Positions 12,471-23,234 of a stretch of DNA of 64,000 nucleotides are shown here, one piece after another. Both the position numbers and the translations under genes were made by a program. The first letter of the stretch is position 1, and each line of letters starts with the position of its first letter. Where the stretch lies: positions 59,279,338 through 59,343,337 of the forward strand of contig CM054118.1 of assembly GCA_028673005.1 (NCBI GenBank), read 5' to 3'. The notes under the pieces are model-generated. The model was not told the DNA's origin and ran no database searches. It saw only the letters and a program-made list of their open reading frames with translations. The stretch is from Tanypteryx hageni. Its lineage: Eukaryota > Arthropoda > Insecta > Odonata > Petaluridae.

Positions 12471-13050
12471 CTATATTAACAAAAAGCAATGTGTGTGTGT
12501 GCGTGTGGACAGGATTTCTCAAAAACCAAGAAACTTAGAGAGTTAAAACAAGGTACGCTTACTAAAGAGACCCTGAGGATGTGCACCTCTTGGCCAGAAT
12601 TTTTTTTGGGCAGGGGGATTCCATACAAATCATTCCCTGACTAGAGAGGTCTGTGTTAATTTTTTGTAAAATTCCATTGCTTATTTTTAATGTTCTTAGC
12701 AAAATATCAAATTTGAATCTATATTTAATTTGTTCACGATTGAAAAAATACTGGAAGCCGTTTGTAAGATTTCAGTACCTATGTATTTTCTTAGATATGA
12801 AAATGATGGATTATATCTTTCTTAATATGTGTATATTCATTCATCGCTTAACTCATTCGATTTTGTGCTTGATTTTAGACAACGATATTATTATTATAGG
12901 AGAGCGGAAGCGAGTCACCATAACAATTAAGGGGGAATATTGGTCACTAATCTCAAGAGTATATTGAGTGTGAATGAAAACATTAATGAATGAAATGAGC
13001 ATACAAAATCGAAACTGTAAATCTGGGGCAAAGCCCGGCTAAATAGCTAG
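12471..13050 (+). mobile_element. Helitron-like non-autonomous element (3' end clear)
   Basis: At 13,026-13,036 there is a hairpin GGGC-AAA-GCCC, followed 10 bases later by CTAG (13,047-13,050) and then a T. A 3' hairpin followed by CTRR with insertion before T is the classic Helitron terminus. Upstream, a GT microsatellite at about 12,489-12,506 and the phrase AAACTTAGAGAGTTAAAACA resemble the 5' part of insect non-autonomous Helitrons. The 5' TC boundary was not resolved, so the start is approximate. No Rep/helicase coding. Confidence 0.5.
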
Positions 13051-14157
13051 TATTATATAAAGTAATCGGTATGACGTAGAGATGAAATTGTGTGCTTTTC
13101 ATTTTTCGTTTCTATTTAAACGGTGCACAAGTGAAAAGAGTGTCAGATATTATATGCTAGACACAAATCGGAGAATGCGGCCATTTTGAAGCAGAAATAT
13201 TCAAGGGAATAGCTAGATGTGGATTAAAATGATTGCTATTCCGGTTCACGAAATGTTATTCCGCGCCCTAGGATAACTCGATGCATGCCCATTTTTACTT
13301 TTCAATTCGGAGCTGGAAGAAATTTAGAGCAGTGCCACATGTCGTTAGCACAGCATTGCGCTAATAAAACGAGGATTTATACAATGCCGGTCTTAAAAAA
13401 TAAAGCGAAATTAAGCTGAGGACAAAAATGGACCGAAATAAATGCAGGATGCAGCAACATTCCCAGCAAAAAAAAAATTGAAGCAGTTTGAGGGAAATAA
13501 CCACCACGGAGCCATAATTATGGTTTGTTTTTACTTATAAAGATAGATAAAGGTAGATAATCTCGAATAAACGATATCCGATGATTGTCTAATCGTAAAA
13601 ACAAATGTTTTTTTAACTAAAAGGCTTTCAAAATTTATGGGTTACCTCTTCTTTTTAATGGAATGTTATTTGATTTCAAGTTCAGTTAATTATCTCTATA
13701 TTTTTATACATCCTTAGAATTCAGAATGCAATCATTGACGAGCGATTTGTTAACTTGAAAAATGTATGTACAATATGCACTCATGTTGCGCTCTCCAAAT
13801 GCACAACCTACACGATTTCTAAAAATCGTACGGTCAGCAAGTATTCGTGTTAATGAAAATACACGAACCTAAATGAGAAAGTAATTTTGATGACTTTTGA
13901 AAAGTTCCCATTCGTATTATTTGAATAATTTAAAAATTTTCTTGTGTTTTATTTTTATTATTAACCAATGAAAAAATGCGTTTAAATTTAATTGTTTTCC
14001 GTTTCAGCGCAAAGGAGCAGCTGAATATCATTAGTGTTCACTCACCCTAAGCAGTTAAAGGTCTGTATCTACTTCTTTCTTTCACATTTGTTTCAATTTT
14101 ACACATCCATACTCTTTTAATCTCAGAATTGATCTACAACAGTTGGACTATTTAGAG
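13051..14157. other. AT-rich sequence, nothing recognised
   Basis: No open frame, repeat or RNA gene could be supported here. Confidence 0.55.
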
Positions 14158-14388
14158 CAGGCATGTCAAACTCGAAGAGGCATCAGGGCCACATTAACGC
14201 AGTGGATGTTATAGAATGGCCGCATTAGGATGGCGGTTGTTTAACAAGGGCCAGAGTTGGAAATAATGAACTTTTGTAGAAAATTGGACCACTGCTTCGA
14301 AAAACAAAAAATTCGATTTAGAAACGGCGTTTTATTTTATATCATTAACTATAAAAAAACCTGTCTTCTTTGCATAAAAATAAAGTTC

Positions 14389-14832
14389 AGTACCTCTATA
14401 ATTCGAACCCACGGTAATCCTGTTTCTCAACATCAGGTGCAAAGTGAAAGCGTCGGAAAGTGAAATATGAAGCTTTTATTTTGTAACCAAGACGGGCACA
14501 GGTGTCCACTACTAATGCCTCTTGCTGCTGAATAGATGATTCTTTGAAACATTGTTTTAAAAGGAATGAGCGATATCGGCACGGCTGTCCGGCCAATATC
14601 GCTCATTCCTGCTGCTGCGGCCCAGTGTGGAGTACAGTTTTCCCGTCCATCAACGCGGGTCCCTCTCAGTCATTTTAGTGAACTGTAAGTACATTAATTG
14701 GTGTTTTATCTATAGAAATTTAATACATAATAGATTTTTTCTCTTTATTTTACATTAATCCAGTAATCCGAATAACTCGATAATCCAAACCCGCCCTCGC
14801 ATTAATTAGTTCGGATTATAGAGGTTGCACTG
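14389..14832. mobile_element. pogo/Tigger-like MITE nested in the hAT element
   Basis: The left end reads CAGTACCTCTATAATTCGAAC and the right end, reverse-complemented, CAGTGCAACCTCTATAATCC, followed by GAAC. The pairing of CAGT, ACCTCTATAAT and CGAAC is typical of pogo/Tigger-like termini. The right flank is TA; the left flank is TT, so the TA duplication is not intact. A copy of the phrase AATCCGAATAACTCG lies sub-terminally at 14,765-14,779. The minus-strand frame at 14,396-14,596 reads into the terminus and is not treated as a gene. Confidence 0.6.
14563..14609. repeat. Hairpin with 14-bp perfect arms
   Basis: GGAATGAGCGATAT (14,563-14,576) is matched by its exact reverse complement at 14,596-14,609, with a GC-rich 19-base centre. 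Pairing continues inward for GGC/GCC after one mismatch. It lies inside the nested pogo-like element, off its midpoint. Confidence 0.8.
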
Positions 14833-14925
14833 TATTTATATAAACTATTGAACGATTTGGTTGAGACAGAAATTTGCATTCCGGCCCCGCTAAGGCACAG
14901 AAAGGGCCGCATGCCCGATTTAGAG

Positions 14926-15630
14926 CATAACTATTCACACAATTGAAAAGGTGGTGATATCATATGATATCTATTATGTTTTATATTGAAATTGAAATTG
15001 AAAGATTTGGTTGATAACTCGTTTCATGGAATTATATTTGCTCGCCCGTTACACAAACCGTTAAACGCTGCGATAGACATTTTTATTTGACTAAGGAAAT
15101 GTTTATATATCTTATAACAACCTCTCGTTAGCAGAGATTTTTGGTTTATGAAAAACCATGATCCATATAAATATTTAGCCTCTCTGTGATTTGTACGTCT
15201 AATAATTGTTTTATATAACATGATATGGAATGTTATGGTCAATAGGTTTATAGTTATTATCTTTTCCGCCATATTAAACTGGAGAATGAAAGCTTTTCAC
15301 TGCAAATAAACTAGTTTTCAGCTATTGTTGGGAAACGCAGAAATCTCAAACGAGTCAATAAATTTCACCAACGCTACCACCTAATGAGACAATTTGTCGC
15401 TGATCTTTTTGTGAGGGAGAGCGGTCACTATGGACATATGGCTCCGGCAATAAACATTACCGAAAATGTATATAGATATCAACCCGGGAGAAGATGGGTA
15501 AAAGCATCGCTCTTAACAGTCTAAACTACCAAGGAGACACTTTTGCCCCGTTTTGCGAAATGCTTCACGGTAACCAAGGTAATGCAATATCTTTGAATGC
15601 AGTTCACACACTAACCTCCCCACCTCCCTC
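14926..15630. other. Intergenic sequence, nothing recognised
   Basis: AT-rich; GATATCATATGATATC near 14,956 is a 16-bp palindrome. No gene is supported. Confidence 0.5.
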
Positions 15631-16300
15631 TCTACCGGAGAATGTGACGAGACGGAGGAAATGCTGATTTTGGACCTGAAAAAGGGATAGGGGAAATGGC
15701 ATGGAGAGAGTGTGTGGTGGGATAAAATGGAGTAATGGGGGGAAGAGAACGGTTTTGGGGCTGGGTGCTAGATGGGTGGGGGAGGGAAGGTGGGGGTAAA
15801 GATCAAGGGGAGTGGGAAATCGAGGAAATGGAGAGAGAGAGGGAGATGGTGAGGGGGATATGTGGGGGGGGGGACAAAAGGACGAAAACGAGACGCTTGG
15901 AATTGTGGGAACGTGATTTGGTTTAATCGCGACGTTAGCCGTGGTTTATTGACCACGTAATTGCCTCGTTGGGATGGTAACTGGAAGAGAGGTGGGGAAG
16001 GGAGTTAGACAGAGTTTTGAGGGGGGAGTGGGGGAGGGAAGGTGTACGGGGAAGGACGATGGGTGTCGAGGAGGAAGGAGGATTTGGATGTGTTAGTGGA
16101 GGGAGAAAGAGAGAGAGAGAGGCGGCAACACACTTTCATCCCCTTTCTGCCCCTCACCCTTCACCGATCCCTTAACTGCTGGAGCGACACCCGGTAGCCA
16201 TTCCCTTAAACCGCTAACTCGCGAAAGGGTAAAGGGAAGAGGGGGGAGGGTCGATGCGGAGTTGGGGTGGTTCGGGGGAATCCTTCCGAAATGGAGCGAT
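15631..16300 (+). repeat. Purine-rich (GA/GGG) tract
   Basis: Plus strand rich in G and A, with G runs near 15,870 and 16,020 and a GAGAGA run near 16,110. Open frames here are Gly/Glu/Arg-rich artefacts. A short pyrimidine patch interrupts at about 16,135-16,170. Confidence 0.75.
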
Positions 16301-18300
16301 TTACTGATATTTTTATAGATGACTGAAACACGTTCGTGACTCGTTGGCTGGTAAACTCTATGAGCGGGAAAGTTCGCTCCGAATAAAAGTGCCAGGTAAA
16401 TAGATTGGTAGGTTGGTGTTGATTTTTTTATATTTCATAGATAAGGTTCAAACTCCGGGTGACCATATACATTGAATTTGTTTATACTTCATAAATGTGT
16501 ACAGTGTTCGTTTATTCAGTTTTTAGCGAGATTAAATTATTAAAAAAAATTTAATCTGAAGGATTGCTTTGCTATTATATGAAACCTGTTAAAATAATAT
16601 TCGTCTAAGTTGAATGTTATATCGTAATTTAAATTGACATTGATTGTGACTAAATAAAAATTTATTTGCGCATTGTTTATTTAATTAGTTTTAGATGTCT
16701 GTTTCAGTGTCAAAGGTTTTATATTGCACTTAGGAAAGGAACACCAGATTTTGTAAAACATTCGCTTTGAGTCTCAACTTTCTCGTATTAATTTCAAATT
16801 ATTTGTTCAAAATTATAAATTTCTAGTTTTTCTTCTCGAGGATTCAGATAAAGTTAGGATAAATATAGTATTTACTCAAATTTATATTTCTAACGGCAAT
16901 ATATTACAGATGGAAAGAAATTTTTTCATCAGAGTAGCTGAATATTAAAAAAAATCTTTAATGATTCTATCGAGTCTCATTTCGCAAAGCACCTTCTCCT
17001 CACTAAGGATTCCCCATCTTTTGCACAAAAATATTACACACAACTAATAAATGCCCAAAACTCAATTTCCTGGAGCAACTACAAATCCTTTACCACAAAC
17101 AGTATTCTGAAAACATTTTTTAATGAGAATATTTTCACTTCCAACTCTCCATTACTTACGTCGGTCTCCCATCCCCTTCTTTCCCATCGTGATACCCAAC
17201 ACCCTCTTCTGTTTGGATGGAAACTTCTATTACCTCTACCTCTTCTGATTTTTCCTTCTGACTCCTCTTCCTTATTTTCCATCCAATCGGTATACTTATT
17301 ATCCCTTCTCAACATTACCGTTTTCTCCTTCCTATTAGTTCCCAACCTTTTCCCCTTTGTTTCCAGGGTTGACACTTTGTAGTTAGTATAGCGTAGTGTA
17401 GTTACTGTGGTAATCAAATGTAGCTGAATTTACTAAATTCTGTATTAATTTCTAATACTGATTTAGCCATTTTTGGTTCTACATTCTTGCGGAAAATGTT
17501 GGTATTAAGACCACTTGCTATGCAAACGGTACACCTTGGGCTTCGGCAATAAAAGTTATTTGTATTTGTTGTGTCTTTAACGCCATTCTCTTCTTGGAAA
17601 AGAGAATGCAATAATATATCATAAATTACTTCTGGAATAAATTACGCATACACAGTATTTCCAAAGCTCCATTTTTGTCTTTTTTTATTTTTACATTTCG
17701 TTAAATAAATGTGCTGTTATTTCTATAGCCTTCTCTTTGCCAATAAGCTCTAATGAAACCTTAACACTTTTAGAAAATTTTGGAAACTTCAAATGCCGAT
17801 TGGTTGGTCTCATTAAATTGAAAGTTATTAACTTTGGGGGATTATTCCGATGTTCATATTTTTCACAGTTGCACTGATGGCTGATTTTCTCAAAACTTTT
17901 TATTGATGTATCGGAGAAACATCTTATCCTCTATAAATCAAGGTTTTAAGACTGTTTAGCATTAGTAGGCCTTTAAAATTTTATGTGAAACTTGACGTCC
18001 CCGTTACCAAGCGGAAGAAGGAAAAGCTAACTTTCTTGTTTTCAGACTATTCCTCGAAAATTCTTTCTCGGTGATGAATTAGTCTCGAAAATTTCTAACT
18101 TTCAACAACTTTTCATCTTGATTCAGCAAAGTGTCCTACTTGTTATAGTCCATCGCAACACCTGCTAAAGCTTCGTGCTCTCTTAGGAATTGAGAGGTTT
18201 GGTGATGAAAAAACTCAACTTTGCCACCTTGGATACCTTCCCCCTGCCCTCTTTGGGCTATAGGAAAGAGGTTATCCAAGAGCGCCATCGATAATTTCTT
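16301..18300. other. AT-rich sequence with one possible Penelope-like fragment
   Basis: Mostly AT-rich. On the minus strand at 17,611-17,414 a frame reads YCRSPRCTVC and then LNTNIF. This recalls the Cys-rich segment that precedes GIY-YIG in Penelope-like elements, but nothing recognisable follows it. No other feature is supported. Confidence 0.4.
17414..17611 (-). pseudogene. Possible Penelope-like Cys-rich fragment
   Basis: A 65-codon minus-strand frame with C-x3-PRC-x2-C followed by TNIF. Penelope-like proteins have a similar Cys-rich stretch shortly before the endonuclease. A stop codon follows and no GIY-YIG or RT motifs are nearby, so this is only a suggestion; it could equally be a chance frame. 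Confidence 0.2.
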
Positions 18301-18419
18301 CCTTTCCGTTCGACCTATATATGTGCATCCTGCCTCTCTTCTCTCATTTCTCTTTCCCCCTCTTTCCTACCCACATCCCTCCAACTCCTGTCACTAAATT
18401 TCCTTTCCCTACCTCTTTT

Positions 18420-18600
18420 TCCCCGACCATTCCCCGGTCATTGGTTCGACACCACGTCCTCATCCACATAGTATACGGCCTGAGGCAACGGGTGCTCCGA
18501 ACGACCGCCATGCGGCAGCGGCGCTGCGATCGTCGCCATGGGGATAGCTTACGTGCAGCGCGCAAAAGGACACAAATACGATTGGTTGGATGACGGTAAG
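18420..18600. promoter_or_regulatory. CpG-rich patch
   Basis: CpG dinucleotides are dense from about 18,440 to 18,600 (for example GCGGCAGCGGCGCTGCGATC) compared with AT-rich flanks. Such patches can mark promoters in animal genomes. No TATA or initiator element could be assigned with confidence. Confidence 0.3.
18538..18595 (+). CDS. Candidate first coding exon (speculative)
   Basis: Within the CpG-rich patch an ATG in very good initiation context (GTCGCCATGG) opens 19 codons (MGIAYVQRAKGHKYDWLDD) that run into GACG|GTAAGA, a strong splice donor. Unspliced, the frame stops 24 bases into the putative intron. The peptide is not recognised, and no partner exon was identified downstream. It may be a real 5' exon or chance. 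Confidence 0.2.
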
Positions 18601-19949
18601 AAACAAACGGCCCGCTGAGAAACCACTCTTTTGCCGTCGTTGGAGAGAACGCGAACAGCCAGAGAGAGAGAGAGAGAGATAGGAGTGGAATGTGTGTTTT
18701 GAGAGCTGGTATGTGTGCGAGGCAGAACGAATGAGGGGACAATTTTTTTGGAGCCCAGCATAAAAAACCCCGCACTGGGGAAGAGAAATGTATTATGGCC
18801 AAACCGCCTTATGAGAGAAAGAGAGAGAGCAAATTGGAGAGAGGGAGAGGAAAAGGACTCGTTTCGGAGACAAATATAGATCGCGCTATCGAATTGGGTG
18901 TTGACAAACAGCGGTGAGGATCTTTGTCACAGAATCGCATAGATGGGAATTCAATATCTCGGACGTGACTCGAAATAATTTCCCTAGTTGAATATATTTG
19001 AACTTTTATTCGCGTATTTTATAGATATTCAGGGCAAAAATTATAAAAGGTTTTGTCTTGTTATTTATCGGGAGAAGATGCAAGTATCAACAGTATGGCT
19101 GATTAAACAGATTTTAGCGGGGGAATTTTTCTCATTTCCATAGTTTAGGAACGCGGATGGGGTAATTTAAATTAAAACAAAACAACAAAACATCGCAGTT
19201 TGTATTAATCACCTCCACTTTAATGTTTTGAACTCACAATGAGACCAATTTTCATGTTTTTAAATATTAATTGTGGTCGATTTTCAAAGATTGTGAAAAT
19301 AATGGTCGATATACGCTAAGCAACTGATAATATGCATGTGCTCGTTTGTAGGAAATGTGGGAATGAGTTTATCAATTATATCACTTAAAACTTTCGTTTT
19401 GTATAATACGAAATAAATACCATTTCTCGGCACAAAAATTATCGATTTTTATCCAAAGAGATTCCATCTTCCTTCGATGGGTGGAATTTATTGTCATAAT
19501 CCTTTATTATTTATTGGACATCGCTTCGTAGAATGGCTCACTCAAGGTTATATTTTAAACAGTTTCTATCATTATAACATCCATCACATCTAATTTAACC
19601 GAGAAACTCGACTAATTCACCACTTGGACATTTTTTCCCCTCACATACTTACTATTAAAATTGAGGATCTCTTTTTTTATTTCGTTCCTTCTCAAACGTA
19701 CCGAGACCTTACAAATGCTCACCAAACGAGTCGGAACGACTCCGGAGGAAATAAAAACCCCTTCCCTCCCCCTTGTTTCTGCTTTTTCTTTTCCTTAATA
19801 CTTCCTACATTCGTTAGAATTCCGCAACGCCGCTTTGCCCCCTAAGACAAAGCTCGTAAAAAAAACTTACCCTAGCGTGCCTCTTGGTTTACGGCTCCTA
19901 CAGTTTGAGAAGCGGAGGTCTGGGAGTATGGCGGTGGGGAATCGTGAAT
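18601..19949. other. Intergenic sequence with short GA runs
   Basis: A GA microsatellite lies at about 18,661-18,681 and purine-rich sequence at 18,810-18,870. The rest is AT-rich with no supported gene. Confidence 0.55.
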
Positions 19950-20510
19950 GCTACGGAGAATGAGGGAGAGAGGAAAGGAGAGGGAGAGAGAAAGGGAGGA
20001 GGGAGATAAAGAGTAAGAGATATAAGGGAGAAGGAAGAGCCGTTGAGGAAGAGAGAGGGAGGGGGATAGGAGTGGGAGAGGGGAAGTGAGAAAGAAGATA
20101 AGGAGTGAGTGGGGAATAGAGGAAGGAAGAGAGAGAGAGAGAGATAGGTAGGGAGAAAGAGAGGGAGGGACGGGAAGGAGGGGATTGTCTCACTCCTCTC
20201 CAGTAGGCAACCGACGCCTTACGTCGCCTCGGAATACGAAGTGACTCAGACCACCCATGCCCCCCCTCTCCTCCCCCCAATTCTCCTACCTCCACCCCAT
20301 ATTCCCGCTCTTTTCTCCGTCCTTACCGTCGTTTCGACCCCGCACGACCGCAGTGTCCCTTCGTTCGACCCCTGTCCCCTTTATACATCCTTCTCTATGG
20401 CCTATCCCACCTCCTAGCCACGTGACCTTCCGCCCCTCTTTCCTCCCCTCCTCCCTCCCAGTAAGAACCTTTCCCACCTCCCCTCCTTCCTATTCCTCTA
20501 TGTGATGAGA
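19950..20510. repeat. Purine tract followed by pyrimidine tract
   Basis: The plus strand is GA-rich from 19,950 to about 20,180 and then switches to CT-rich from about 20,250 to 20,510. The switch makes this a loose large-scale inverted arrangement of homopurine and homopyrimidine blocks. Open frames in both are composition artefacts. Confidence 0.75.
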
Positions 20511-21007
20511 CTCCTTCCCCTCCCCACATTCGCTGTCTTGCAAGACGCCCTTTACACTGGGAGCAATCAATTGGGCTTTCTTTCTTCAGGAGGGGTAGGG
20601 TCGCAAAGGGAAGACGGTTTTTTTTTTCTCCCTCGGTAGTTTTCGCTTTTTTCTTCCTTTCCTACCCGTCGAAAATGCCAAAGGAGGTGGTCCAGGTAGC
20701 GCGTAATGTAAAAGAGGGGACATTAAGGATGGTGGGTCGTGAATAGGAAGAGGGGAGAGGTAGGCGAGAGTGGTTATTAGGAAGCTAATGGGGTCGTTGG
20801 CTCAATTTTTGGAGGAGGTTGGTTCGGTGCTGGTTTTGTCGTCCTGGAGACCTTCGGCTCCGATATTTATATTAAGGGACTTTTTTTGAGTCGTGATAAA
20901 ATTTTCCGCCAACTCTTTTAGAGGTACGGAAAATAGATGGATAAATTCAGATTATTTTTATCTCATCGAAGCTGCATATGTGGATCTATTGGATTTATAA
21001 AAATTAC
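20511..21007. other. Intergenic sequence, nothing recognised
   Basis: Mixed composition with a T/C run near 20,621. No gene or element is supported. Confidence 0.5.
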
Positions 21008-21015
21008 CTCTAGCT

Positions 21016-21276
21016 CAGTGGTTCCCAAATTATATGCATCCGCGACCCCATATTAGGTCAGCCGACATCATCGCGATCCCCGTAATACCATACCAATAAA
21101 TATGTAATGTGAATGGAATATTTAGAGAAAATCAGGGTATATGTTAATATTACCATTGAAATAAAACTATGAAATCAAATAAAAACTAATAAAATAAAAC
21201 ATTGGCCCTATTACATGTACACTTCTGTCTTTAGGCTCGGTCAAAAACCTTTCACGACCCCTTTGGGTCACCGCTG
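21016..21276. mobile_element. hAT-like MITE, about 261 bp
   Basis: The left end is CAGTGGTTCCCAAATT followed by CGCGACCCC. The right end is GACCCCTTTGGGTCACCGCTG. Reverse-complemented, the right end begins CAGCGGTGACCC. The CAGTGGTTCCCAAA and CGCGACCCC pairing is a common animal hAT-MITE pattern. No clear 8-bp duplication remains (CTCTAGCT against CACTATAC), so the copy is old or its ends are slightly misplaced. Confidence 0.55.
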
Positions 21277-22089
21277 CACTATACTTTTAGCACACTCAGG
21301 ATCAACTGGTGATCACGTCGATTATTTATCTCTTCTATGGTCAAATTTCACTTATGCACACGTGAATGGAGATATGAGTATATATTTCTTTTCTGACTGT
21401 AATATAGTAACTAGACTTAAACTAAAGTGCATGTTGGGTGTGATGGAACTCCCTGACAAACGCTGTAAGAGGCTTGACGGTTGCTAATGTAAATAATGTT
21501 GTCGAATCAACGCTGAGTTTTGCTGCATCTTAGGCGAAATGTGCATCTGGTTTTATAATATTTTCATAATCACTGAACAACTCAATGTTTTTTTTATCTC
21601 GCGACGTAATATATGAAAAATACATCCCTATGACTCTTCCAATCCTCAATACAGATAAGAATATTTTAGGTGTATTTAACATCAATTAATCAAGCCAATA
21701 GTACAGGAAAAATCATTTACCTAATGTTTACAGTCAGTTTCCTGTCTGTTTTAACGTCCTTCGGTTGTTTATGCTCCTAGTGTAGACATTGCGTCGTCAA
21801 TTAGCCTTCAAGGTTACTGTGATCCGCGAACCAGTGTTTGATCGCGACTTGCGCTTTGAAAAGTGCCGATACAGAACATCAGCTGAACAGCATAATTGTA
21901 AATTTTCTTTTTCTTCATCTTATGCAACATTGTAACTTTGCTGGGAAACGTGATTATGTCAGCTGCAATTGCAAACTGCAAACATAACTGCCGAAGAAAA
22001 TTTTCATATATTTAAGAGCTGTAAAAAAACCCAAGTCAAAAATTCAATCTTTGGGCCGTCTAGCATAACATATTATGATGATGATGATG
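21277..22089. other. Intergenic sequence, nothing recognised
   Basis: AT-rich with no element ends identified. The first 40 codons of the open frame starting at 21,969 lie upstream of the retrotransposon similarity and are probably not element-derived. Confidence 0.5.
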
Positions 22090-22316
22090 AGTTGAGTTGG
22101 CCATCGTTGAAAGATCGTAGATTACAGGCGAGACTTAAACTTCTAGATAAATATAGGTCGGAGATATTCGTAAATGAAATGAAGGATATTATTCGACAAC
22201 CAACGTATATCGGACGGAGAGATAATGACGACAAGATTCGCGAAATAGATAGTAGGACGGAGAGGTATAAGGAGTCCTTTTTCCCTAGGACAATACGTGA
22301 CCACAATAGATAACTG
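22090..22316 (+). pseudogene. Non-LTR retrotransposon RT C-terminal fragment
   Basis: The frame contains LSWPSLKDRRLQARLKLLDK, then IGRRDNDDKIREI, then TERYKESFFPRTIRD. These match the usual tail of CR1/L2-group ORF2 proteins (two RR blocks, a KIR block, and YK.SFFPRTI.EWN). The canonical final EWN reads DHN here. The palm and fingers of the RT are absent, so the fragment is inactive. The frame is otherwise intact to its stop. Confidence 0.78.
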
Positions 22317-22405
22317 TGAATAATAATTAGTTAGGAACTTGGTGCGCGGCACCCCCTGCCATCCACCGTCAAGGTGACTTGCAGGGTAATATGTAGATGT
22401 AGATT
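22090..22405 (+). mobile_element. 5'-truncated CR1/L2-like non-LTR retrotransposon, 3' end
   Basis: About 74 codons of the reverse-transcriptase ORF2 C-terminus are followed by a short 3' UTR with CACCCCCTGCC and GTCAAGGTGACTTGCAGGG, and a tail ATGTAGATGTAGAT (22,391-22,404). This UTR and microsatellite tail are characteristic of CR1/L2-type elements of arthropods. Severe 5' truncation is normal for such insertions. A hAT-like element lies directly downstream. Confidence 0.75.
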
Positions 22406-22413
22406 ATACTACA

Positions 22414-23226
22414 CAGTGGCGGATTTACGCCTCCTGGGGCCTCTGGCGCTAGACATTTTCGAGCCCCTAGCGCTAAGCAGTCGGAGGCTCTGCAATCTAA
22501 ATACATAGTGAAACCGATCCTAACGGCTATCCTCTTTTGTGACACCTCTTAAAGATCGTTTTTCTATGAAATCATAGAGAGGTTCCACTGATTTTTAAAT
22601 TGAAACATTTAATATTTCTGAAATTATATACACGAACATTTTTTCGGGGCCCCTTACTTCAAGGGGCCCTTGTCGCGCGCCAAGTGCGACTCGCCTTAAA
22701 TCCACCACTGTTTATGAGGGAAAAGTTCAATATTTAGGGAAATCTTGCATTTTTCTCCCATTTTCGTGGATCCTCATAGAACCCCTATATTTCACGGAAC
22801 CCTAGGGCTCCGCGTAACCCAAGTTGAGAAGCAATGCCACACATCACGGGTGCCATGGCGCGCACCATTTGCGATCCCCTCTAAATTCGCCACTGGACCT
22901 GTACGTGTTATTGCCTGTACACACGTGCTGCGTGCAACTCAGCACTCGCCGGCGAGCAATATACGGTATGTGTCCACAGCTCTTAAGCGGCGATTACACA
23001 CAGGAGTTGACTTGTAGGTGGTCGGTTTTTTGTCGAATCGAACCCAGATCGAATCTACTTGGAAGACGAATCGTGGTTACACGTAAATTCATGAAGGAAA
23101 ATTCAAAGGTTGCGTTGCGAAGATAAATGAAAGATGATTAGCGGATTTTTCTGTCGGTTTGGGGGCCCCTGGGCATGTGGGGCCCGAGGCATACGCCTCA
23201 TACGCCTGTGCGATAATCCGCCACTG
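22414..23226. mobile_element. Nest of hAT-like MITE termini within one 8-bp duplication
   Basis: The outer ends are CAGTGGCGGATTTACGCC (22,414) and GATAATCCGCCACTG (ending 23,226). The flanks ATACTACA (22,406-22,413) and ATAATACA (23,227-23,234) match 7 of 8. Two further right ends of the same type occur inside: TTAAATCCACCACTG ending at 22,710 and CTAAATTCGCCACTG ending at 22,895. A different MITE end (CCTAGGGCTCCGCG with GTTGAGAAGCAATG, ending 22,836) lies between them. GGGGCCC motifs recur next to the ends. The segment 22,414-22,710 alone has matching 19-bp ends and may be one complete MITE. Confidence 0.65.
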
Positions 23227-23234
23227 ATAATACA

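Larger units (their letters stand above)
14158..14917. mobile_element. hAT-like element with perfect 8-bp target duplication
   Basis: ATTTAGAG occurs exactly at 14,150-14,157 and 14,918-14,925. The left end CAGGCATGTCAAACTCG and the reverse-complemented right end CGGGCATGCGGCCC share GGCATG, and both ends have GGGCC-type sub-terminal sequence (GGGCCACATT, GGGCCGCATG). The 8-bp duplication and these ends fit a hAT non-autonomous element. About 440 bp of its interior is a second, nested element (14,389-14,832). Confidence 0.78.

Noticed and set aside
14396..14596. 66-codon minus-strand frame in the nested pogo-like element
   Set aside because: It reads through the terminal sequence of the element and has no transposase motif.
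18344..18802. 152-codon minus-strand frame
   Set aside because: Spans CT/GA runs and the CpG patch without any domain-like pattern; overlaps other frames equally open.
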